NCBI RefSeq assembly: GCF_036323735.1
Contig: NC_086020.1
Span: 126,188,710 to 126,252,709, forward strand
Length of the DNA stretch: 64,000 bases
Direction of reading: 5' to 3'
From: Rattus norvegicus
Lineage: Eukaryota; Chordata; Mammalia; Rodentia; Muridae
Position 1 is the first letter of the stretch, and each line of letters opens with the position of its first letter. The notes beneath the pieces are model-generated. The model saw nothing but the letters and a program-made list of their open reading frames with translations, was not told the DNA's origin and did not search any database. The position numbers and the translations under genes were made by a program. Below, piece by piece: positions 55,047 to 64,000 of the stretch.

Positions 55047-56716
<1,670 letters not shown>

Positions 56717-56717
56717 A

Positions 56718-56838
56718 CAGCACATACTTGTGTGTTGAGGCACATACCTGTCATCCCAGCACTTTGGAGTTGGATGCAGGAGAATTCAAAGTCATTTGCA
56801 GCTACACAGTGAGTATTAGGGAAACCTGTTCTACTTGG
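56718..56838 (+). mobile_element. B1-type SINE
   Basis: GTGTTGAGGCACATACCTGT, CATCCCAGCACTTTGGAGTT, CAGGAGAATTCAAAGTC and GTGAGTATTAGGGAAACCTG follow B1 with mismatches. Confidence 0.75.
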
Positions 56839-56985
56839 CCTTTCTCATGGCCTTTTGTCATGGAGCAAAAACATGGGTTTCTGTGGTCTTTGGGATCTGA
56901 CTTGGCCTGTATGTTAGTGTTTCAGGGCTATGTCCTTGAAAGACAAATGACTGTGCTGGTGCTTGGAGCCATGGACATTAACATT

Positions 56986-56993
56986 TTAACAGT
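56986..56993 (+). repeat. probable target-site duplication, left
   Basis: TTAACAGT, matched at 57311-57318 on the far side of an L1 fragment. Only eight bases, so chance is possible. Confidence 0.55.
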
Positions 56994-57310
56994 GATTTTT
57001 TTTAATTGATATTTTTATTTACATTTCAAATGTTATTCCCTTTCCTGGTTTCCCGGTCATAAGCCCCCCATCCCGTCCCCCTCCTCTTCTTCTGTAAGAA
57101 TGTTTCCCTCCCCTACCACTCCCCCTTCCCACCCACCCCCGCATTCCCCTGCACTGTGGAGTCCAGCCTCGGCAGGACCAAGGGCTTCTCCTCCTATTGG
57201 TGCCCAACGAGGCCATCCTCTGCTACCTATGCAACTGGAGTCATGGGTCAGTCCATGTATAGTCTTTGGGTAGTGGTTTAGTCCCTGGAAGCTCTGGCTG
57301 ATTGGTATTG
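56994..57310 (-). mobile_element. L1 3' end insertion, antisense
   Basis: T run, ATTTACATTTCAAATGTTAT, CCCTTTCCTGGTTTCCC, C-rich block, CGGCAGGACCAAGGGCTTC, GGTCAGTCCATGTATAGTC and GGAAGCTCTGGCTGATTGG. About 317 bases of L1 3' untranslated sequence; severely 5'-truncated. Confidence 0.85.
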
Positions 57311-57318
57311 TTAACAGT
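57311..57318 (+). repeat. probable target-site duplication, right
   Basis: Second TTAACAGT. Confidence 0.55.
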
Positions 57319-58117
57319 AAAATTTTACTAGATTCTCATAGATTCAATTGTTCCCACAAACAAAAGTCCTACTAGGGCTGAATTCCATTTTTGGCTTTAG
57401 GAATTACAGCCCATTTTGCTGCACACATTTAAATTTAAAGAAAATTTCCACTGAAAATTTTAATATGTTGAATTAGGAGATCCTAAGATGAGTCTCTATT
57501 TAGCATTCTTCCTAACATAAAAGCTAAATATTAACAAATGTCACTTCTAAATGCACTAGTGTTGAGATCTGTAAGTGGCTATTAAAGTCTCTGAACATGC
57601 TGGATTCCTTCAGCAGCTTAGCCTCAGACAGGGCCTATGCTGAGGACCTGTCAGTCATTAGATAACATCAAAGGTTATCCAGGATTTCCTATCACTTCCT
57701 TCCCCCTTTCCTATGGAACCTACTAGAGCCCATGGAAACATCAACCCTGACAAAAGGCTTAGCAATGGCATCAGAAACCCACTCTCAGAATTTCTCTGCC
57801 TGGAGTTTTCTTATTATACTAAAGTAACCCCACCTATCCCAGTAGACACTCCTCTAGAGATGTTCCCGCAAAGCACACAGGACATCTATGAGCACACTGA
57901 ACTTGGGGAAAGCAAAAGAGAAACAAATATTCATGTACCAAAAAGCAAAGGCTCTGATTTGCTGCACTTAGTTCTTCACACAACCTCTGCCCCAACTGGG
58001 CAACCTTTCTCATCCATTCCATGTCAACCTCAGATTGTGTCCTACACGCATGAGTACCTCCTTCTCCACCTTCTCAGCTTCTCTTCCCCAGCCAGAAGCC
58101 CGTTTTCTTGGATAATA
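57319..58117. other. no confirmed gene; long plus-strand ORF
   Basis: Holds an ORF of 139 codons at 57713-58132 with no recognised domain and a serine/threonine-rich, low-charge product. It stops just inside the LTR that follows. No SINE or LINE seen; could be degenerate internal sequence of an endogenous retroelement, but nothing ties it to one. Confidence 0.35.
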
Positions 58118-58577
58118 TGTAAGGGTCCATGATTCACCAAAGAATGATACCCCTGACACAAATAGTATGTAAAAGCACAGTGTTTTATTCTGTAGAAGTT
58201 CAGCATGCTGGGGCCTCCCATTCCAAGATGGAGACCCCAAGTGAGCTCAAAGGCCTGATTTAAAGCACATTAGGGGAATTCCAAGGAGGGGTAGGTGACC
58301 TTTATCATTGGCTTTATCGCTAGGAACATCCCAGAACCATTGCTGGGACAGTCTGGAAACTGTTTCTGGAGAAGTCTGGAAACTGCTGCTGACCCATTGC
58401 CCTTGCCTCAAGCCAGGTGGCAGGATAGCTTCTGAGGCCTGGACTTGCCTGGTTCTTGGAAAACAGAGCTTTAGGCCTACTGTTCTGACTGCCTACTTGA
58501 AGCCTGTCATGGAGTCAACCTGTCTCATTAAATAGAGACTAAGAATGTCTCTTTGAGGGACATTCAACCCTGCCTCA
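58118..58577 (-). mobile_element. probable solo LTR, antisense
   Basis: On the minus strand it starts TGAGGCAGGG (58577 leftwards) and ends CCCTTACA (58118). An AATAAA signal in the minus sense lies near 58183-58188, about 65 bases before the 3' end. The 460-base length, TG...CA limits and polyadenylation signal fit an endogenous retrovirus LTR. No target-site duplication found; the family is not assigned. Confidence 0.6.
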
Positions 58578-58719
58578 AGCAGAGTCTTAATCCATGTACT
58601 CTACAGGTTCAAATTCTGCCTGAGTTCATTGTCTCAGCAGCCCCATGATGCAGACAAGAGGATTGGCCCATGTAGAAAAGTCAAAATCAAATCCCAAATG
58701 CTATAGTGATGGCTCTCCC

Positions 58720-58850
58720 TGTTTTATTTTGAGACAAAGTCTCTCGATGTAGCCCAGGCTGTCCTTAAGTTTCCCATAACCCTGTGTGACGTGGAACTCT
58801 TGATCCAGTCTCTGGCTCCCGAATGCTGGGGTCATGGGCATCACTTCCAT
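58720..58850 (-). mobile_element. B1 SINE, antisense
   Basis: TTTGAGACAAAGTCTCTCGA, TGTAGCCCAGGCTGTCC and GAATGCTGGGGTCATGGGC follow antisense B1. Confidence 0.75.
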
Positions 58851-59386
58851 ATCCAATTTGCCTCTTGAACTTTTGTTTTTATTTACAACATATTCATAAG
58901 TTTTAGGAGGTTTTGTCAGAAACTAGAAAATCAAAAGTTAACAAGTCAACATTATAAAGTGGTGGCTTCCATGACATAGCTTCTCACATTGGTTGGATTA
59001 CTTACTCTGCTGTCATGGAGCATAGCATCATGTTCACCTGACTGGTTACATCTATTCTCCAAGGAAAAGTCCTCCTTGGTTTTAATTTGATATTGCCATT
59101 GCTATGTGTCCTTCTCCCAGCAAGTTGTTCCTTCACATCTTGGGGCTCCTGTCCACTGGGCTCTGTGATCCATCTGACAGACACCATGATAACAGCCCAC
59201 TCAGATGTTGCTGCAGTAAAGTTTGCACATTGTTCAAGAGTTGTTTCCATGTTTCTGAAACTTTTTCTGGCAGATCAGAGTGCCACAAGACCCTGGTGGA
59301 CAACTTATGGCATGTCAGTGGCTTGAGCAGTCTGAATCTTTTCTATTATATATTTTTAGTAAATTCTATTATTAAATCTACATACT
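58851..59386. other. single-copy sequence, no gene seen
   Basis: No repeat recognised; two overlapping ORFs (79, 96 codons) on plus and one on minus are unsupported. Confidence 0.4.
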
Positions 59387-59387
59387 T

Positions 59388-59740
59388 GCTGTAGGGTAAG
59401 TGAGCCATGCCACCAGACAGAAGAACTGGTAAGTTTGAGCAGGTTCAAAACCCTGGGGAATCTCAGCATTGAGAACAGCAGGTACAAAACCAGCTCCCGC
59501 CAAACTCTACTTGTCCTGGAACATGTAACCATGACATCCCACTGAGAAGACCATGACAACCCATCACTTAGTATAAAAACCGGGGAGTTCTCCATGCTAA
59601 TAAGGTATATAGATAGGCCCCAAGTGTTTAGCCAGTGAGCTTCCTTCCTGGGCATTCTTTCTGATTCATCCAGGGTAAGATGTATGAATTCACATCTGCC
59701 ATCAAATAAAGCAGTTTGGACAAGGAAGGATCATCTCTTC
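59388..59740 (+). mobile_element. probable endogenous retroelement LTR with TATA box and polyadenylation signal
   Basis: TATAAAA at 59572-59578 and AATAAA at 59705-59710 are 133 bases apart, in the order TATA box, cap region, poly-A signal expected within an LTR. The words CCTGGGCATTCTTTCTGATT and GGTAAGATGTATGAATTC recall murine LTR 3' halves. Ends are not defined (left end could be 59388 or 59401). Confidence 0.5.
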
Positions 59741-60130
59741 ATCAAGGATTGGTGCGTGCATGTGTGCATGCATGAGCTTCTTAGTAAAGAGCTGTGTCTA
59801 AATCTCCTGGAGAAGGACTTCTCTTTTCCAGCTCCTGAGAACTGGATTCCACCCCAGGCTGTGCTCAGCCATCCTCTTGCTGCCTGGCCCTTAGGGAAAG
59901 TGTGGATCCTCAGACCCCCTTTCCCAGCTTCCTGTAGTCCACAGTGGCTGTCAAGTACACAGGAGGCCTGGAACCACAGCATTTGTCTCAGACTCTGATT
60001 ATTCTTACTCTGGAAAACATGGGCTGGGATCCCTATCATAGGACTCTGTTCTGCCTCAGCTGAGAGGCTTGTCTGCAGGATTTGGGCACCCCTGAGGCCG
60101 AGGCAGACACACAGCTCAACATTTGCCTCT
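59741..60130. other. single-copy sequence, no gene seen
   Basis: Begins with CATGTGTGCATGCATG and is otherwise unassigned; the 149-codon minus ORF at 59731-60180 runs across the CA repeat and is not supported. Confidence 0.4.
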
Positions 60131-60131
60131 T

Positions 60132-60134
60132 TAC

Positions 60135-60174
<40 letters not shown>

Positions 60175-60280
60175 GCGCACGCAAGAGAGAGAGAGACAGA
60201 GAGACAGAGAGAGACAGAGAGAGAGACAGAGAGACAGAGAGACAGAGACAGAGACAGAGATAGAGACAGAGACAGACAGA
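60132..60280 (+). repeat. (CA)n followed by (GA)n/(GACAGA)n
   Basis: CA units 60132-60172, then CCCGCGCACGCAA, then about 97 bases of GAGA and GACAGA. Each block supplies spurious repetitive ORFs on both strands. Confidence 0.95.
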
Positions 60281-61198
60281 TGACATGCATAAAGACATTT
60301 AAATGTACATTTTCTACATGTGTGGGTTTAGAGGTCCATGTGTGTGTTTTCAATGAGCAGTGTGTCAGGCGAAGCTGACTAAAATACAAAGATCTGCACA
60401 TCAGACTTTCTCAGTGTGGACCCTTGGGTCTTGTGCTGGTGCTGCTACTCTAAGCAATGAGGAATGTTTTGCTGTGGATTTCCTGCTCCTGGAAAACTAC
60501 ACAGTGGAAAATTAACCCTTTTGTTTGAGTACTCCCTGTGTGCCAAGGTCAGAGGAAGCCCTTGTAGGTACTGCTCCAGCTTCCCTTCCCCTACTCCCCA
60601 GCTCTGGGCTCTGGTTGTCTGAGGGGACCCAGAGAGCACTCATCTCTGGAGCACATAGTACTTTAGAGCAGTCAGATACCTCAAGGCAAGTGGTTATGTC
60701 CATTTTGGACTTGCACCAAAAGTGCTTCTGGGGAAGTGAATCGAAGGCACACCACAAAGAATGTTTTGGAAAGTTGTCTGTCTGAGCTTGCACATCGTCT
60801 CAGAGCTGGCTGCTGTTGCTCTCCATGCCAAGCTTCCCTAGATCTGCTCTGTTGCCAGACTGGAAGCTTTGAGGGCCGACTAAGAAGAGCTCGGCTTGGG
60901 AGAGACAGTGAAGTGGTTTATGTAACGGTGACGGTTTTTTAAAGGTGGTGATTGCGGCTCAGGGTTGAGCAGTTTGCTGGGGGCCACAGCTAATCTCTGA
61001 CAAGTGAGAAACCTCCACTCATTAATTACCATGCAGAGAGGCAGCATGGAGCAGCTACACAGCAGCTCTCTGAGGAAGACTGATATCAACACAAGTTTCT
61101 CACAGTGTTTAGAAGAAGACCTGTTTCCATCACCCACCCACTTCCTGTCCCATCTCACCTGACTCAGGAAATACTAAAATCTTTGATTCCATTATTGA
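60281..61198. other. single-copy sequence, no gene seen
   Basis: No repeat recognised; overlapping ORFs of 86-93 codons at 60512-60793 and 60525-60785 are on opposite strands and unsupported. Confidence 0.4.
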
Positions 61199-61199
61199 T

Positions 61200-61315
61200 C
61201 AATTAACAAGCTCTGTAGCCCAGGCTGACCTGGACTCACCTATGTACCTGAGGGTGATCCTGAACTTCTGGTCTTCCTGCTTCTACCTCCTGAGTGCTGG
61301 GATTACCGGCATATT
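61200..61315 (-). mobile_element. B1 SINE, antisense
   Basis: CTGTAGCCCAGGCTGACCTG, GGTGATCCTGAACTTCTGG, TACCTCCTGAGTGCTGGGAT and TACCGGCATATTCTC. The 5' third of the antisense element is missing. Confidence 0.85.
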
Positions 61316-62320
61316 CTCATTACTGAAAACCATAAGAAGGTAGAGTTGGTGGCAATTTAGACACAAACACATATTCCTGTAGGATAACTTCAAAATAATA
61401 AGCATTGTTTTCAAAATAATAAGTATTTATTAAAAAATTAGAAACATCAGGATAGCAATCCTCCCTTGTCCACAGGAAGGGACAAACTTCATATGGTATC
61501 AAGTCTTACGTGTACTGACAGTTTTCCTAAGCACACACCTATGATAAAATATGTAAGTTGGGAACAGTAAGAGATGAGCAAAAATCACAATAAAAATGAC
61601 AGCATGTTGTAACAAATACCACATTATCGTGGTCTCTCAAAATACATGGTTGGTCTCAGCCACTTCGGTATATATTCCCTTTTTTCTCTAAGTTAAGAAC
61701 TTTCTTTTTTAACTTTATGTCAACACTTAATAGCTTACCTTTGGTACTTCCTAACAGTCAATATCATCACTGTGAGCTTTGGAGCATCATTAATTAAGTA
61801 AGGCTTTCGTAAGCTTAAGCACTGCATGACCGAATGAGTCAGTCACCACTTAAGTAGCTCCTACATGACTGCTAGGCAGGGTGGTAGATACGGCTCAGAA
61901 ACACTGGATAAAGGGCTAAGTCACCTTAGTGGAAAAGGTGCAAGAGCTCTTCCCGCTAGCCAGGATGGCATATAAGCCATACAGCTTAAGGACTGTGTGT
62001 TTCTGGAACTTTCTGTTTACTATTTGGAGACCATGACCAACTGCAGGCATAACTGAAACTCCTAAGTGTGGAGCCACACTTGGAGGGACCACAGAGGTCG
62101 TTGAAATGGCATCATGTTCTAGCTTCATTCAGCATCCAGTTCTACAGAGAGAATATCACACCAGGCTTAAGATATATTACTATACAGCATCCCAAAGCCC
62201 ACTGCATTATGATGGCTTCTCTTGGCTTCACCCACATGAGTCTTGGGCTTAACCCTTCTTTAAATATGGAACCACTTAAACCAGCCATTCTGATGATGAC
62301 CTGAACCCTATCATTAGAAC
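61316..62320. other. single-copy sequence, no gene seen
   Basis: A 21-base direct duplication, TCAAAATAATAAG, occurs at 61390 and 61411. No repeat family or exon recognised. Confidence 0.4.
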
Positions 62321-62321
62321 T

Positions 62322-62437
62322 ACTTTTTTTTTTTGAGACAGTGTCATTGTATAGATCAAGCTGGCCTTGAACTCCTGAGTTCCTCTTACCTCAGCCTCCC
62401 AGGTGTGGAATTACAGGCTTGCATCACTAAGACTGGA
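62322..62437 (-). mobile_element. B1 SINE, antisense
   Basis: TTTTTTGAGACAGTGTCATT, GCTGGCCTTGAACTCCTGAG, CAGCCTCCCAGGTGTGG and ATTACAGGCTTGCATCACTA. Confidence 0.88.
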
Positions 62438-62991
62438 TAAGAACTTCAGGTGGATAATTTTTGTTATGTATTTTTCTGTTTCTGGCATCTGTTTGCAAGA
62501 GCAAAACAGATGCTTTTTGATGATACCCAGATGCCCTGCCCAGTTCCCTCAACTCTTCTAAAAGACTTCGGCAACTTCAAAACATACTGGACTGGACTGT
62601 AGGCACCTGACTACCACTCAAAAATCATGAAACTTAGAACCACTTGAATTCTATTAATTCATTAAACACAGACCTCTGTGTGGGCCACCGAATGTATCCT
62701 CTGCCACCTTCAGCCATGCTTTTGTGCTTGCAATGCTCTGTCCTTAACTCACTGGGTTGAGCTAGAGAACTCAACTCCTAATTCCGATCTTAAAAATTGG
62801 TACCAAGAATAATCTGTGCGTGTGGCTGAAACCTCAGCGACACAAACTGAGGAGCTGTGGGGAAAGAAGCACAGAGAAGGAGACAGGGCTTGCTTGCTTG
62901 CCTTGTGAAGGATTTCCAGGTCTCAGGGCACCACATGGCTCTTCATATTCTCCTAGTGTATTTTCCTTTTAGGCAAGAGACAGCTCAGGAG
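62438..62991. other. single-copy sequence, no gene seen
   Basis: No repeat or exon recognised. Confidence 0.4.
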
Positions 62992-62992
62992 C

Positions 62993-63105
62993 CAGGCTTG
63001 GTGGCGCATGGAGACTGAATGAGGAGTCAGCTTCAGCTATAGTGAGTGCTATGATACTAGCCTGGGTGACCAACATAACAAGCAAGACCTGTCTCAAAAG
63101 ACTGT
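62993..63105 (+). mobile_element. B1 SINE with internal deletion
   Basis: GAGCCAGGCTTGGTGGCGCA, then ATACTAGCCTGGGTGACCAA and AGCAAGACCTGTCTCAAAAG. About 20 bases of the middle ('atcccagcactt') are absent. Confidence 0.8.
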
Positions 63106-64000
63106 TCAAGTTAGCACATTACATTAGTTGATATTTGCTACACTTTATGCAATATTAGTTTATTTTTCTGGTTTTGCGGACTGGCCTCAGAGCATGTTAA
63201 GCACCTCCTCCGCCTTCCTTGATCTGGACGAAGCTTTGTAGTGTTTCTTAAGGCAACTCATGTTGACTTCTACAAATGTGAGTCTGTTGCCAGCAAAGCA
63301 GAGGTGGCGGACAGAGCACAGCCACAGTGATGGGGTTCTGACTTGCAGACTGTTGTCCAGTGGAGCCGGTCTAAGTCGAACAGGAGAAATTAAAGAATAT
63401 CACGCAGCCTGAAGAATCACTGAGTGGGGCCAGTCTCTGAAGCTACGGGGCTCAAAACAATTCAGCCAAGTATAACCCAAAAGAACGATCCCTCTGTACA
63501 CGGAACAACCGCGCTGTCAGGGATGGCAGGACAGACAGGCACTGCAGGCACAGCCCTTGCCCAACTTTGTGCTCCTCTCTAAGTGTCTCTCTGGGACAGG
63601 GTGAGGCAGAGTTAGGGAGAGGAAGAACTCCGGTCTCCTACATCTAAATCGAAATTGCAGGGTGTTGTTGTTTTATTTTGTTTTTGTCTTCTGTCTTGGA
63701 GTAGGCTACAAAAGAAAACCAGGAAGGGTTTGGAATTAAGGAGAATGGACTTCTCCAATGTCTTTCAAACTATGAGAACTGCATTTCACAGGTATGCAGA
63801 GAATGGGGGCAGGGTGTGTGTCAGTAAACTGTGACTGGTTTGTAGTGGGAATAATTTAATTTCAAAATATGTGAATATAGATTCTTTTGCACTACCTTTG
63901 TGTGACTTTTCTTTTCCAGCCACACATCTGCCTGTCAGGAATGATCGAGAAGGCTGGAGTATAAAGGGAAAGGCTGATGTTTTTGCTTTGTGACGCCCCA
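63106..64000. other. single-copy sequence to the window edge, no gene seen
   Basis: Complex sequence with CpG-containing words (for example GAACGATCC near 63483 and ACCGCGCTG near 63508). A transcript exon could begin or end near here but no splice or coding signal is convincing. Confidence 0.35.

Overview
This window looks like mammalian nuclear DNA from a murid rodent, and I see no confident protein-coding exon or structural RNA gene in it. The evidence is the dense mix of B1, B2/B3, B4 and ID-type SINEs, rodent Lx/L1 LINE fragments, MaLR and other LTR remnants, ancient MIR and L2 copies, and many long CA/TG, CT and GA microsatellites. The wording of the L1 copy at 30823-31885 matches what I remember of house-mouse F/A-type L1 better than rat L1, and I see no young rat-style ID elements. 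Mus is therefore my best guess; Rattus or another murid remains possible. All family names come from memory and were not checked against a library.

Layout. 1-12 kb: mostly single-copy sequence with a homeodomain-motif-rich block near 4.1 kb, a 290-bp purine tract at 5.3-5.6 kb, a nested hairpin at 7.0 kb and two oppositely oriented copies of one old repeat (6.1 and 8.1 kb). 12-24 kb: SINE-rich, with an L2 and two MIR-class relics, a 59-bp imperfect duplication at 16.6 kb and a repeat-free conserved-looking block at 22.2-22.8 kb. 23.7-25.2 kb: a 37-bp minisatellite, then an L1 3' end inserted in an LTR-like element. 29.6-32 kb: an exact 96-bp tandem duplication and a 5'-truncated L1 with a 13-bp target-site duplication. 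33.3 kb: a 77-codon minus-strand ORF, the only ORF whose composition looks coding-like, left unassigned. 35-40 kb: a long TA/TG tract and several older L1 pieces in both orientations. 44-46 kb: an L1 inserted in a B3 SINE with a 10-bp target-site duplication, then a TG/CG tract likely to form Z-DNA, and a B1 inside a B3. 48.6-50.7 kb: two L1 copies arranged 3' to 3' as a large inverted repeat, the second with a 5' inversion. 51-64 kb: more SINEs, compound microsatellites, another L1 with matching flanks, and two probable LTRs at 58.1-58.6 and 59.4-59.7 kb.

The window reads as intergenic or deep intronic DNA. There are no interacting genes to describe; its history is one of repeated retrotransposition, nested insertion and microsatellite growth between a few repeat-free stretches that may be regulatory. 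I found no new enzymatic or defence system.
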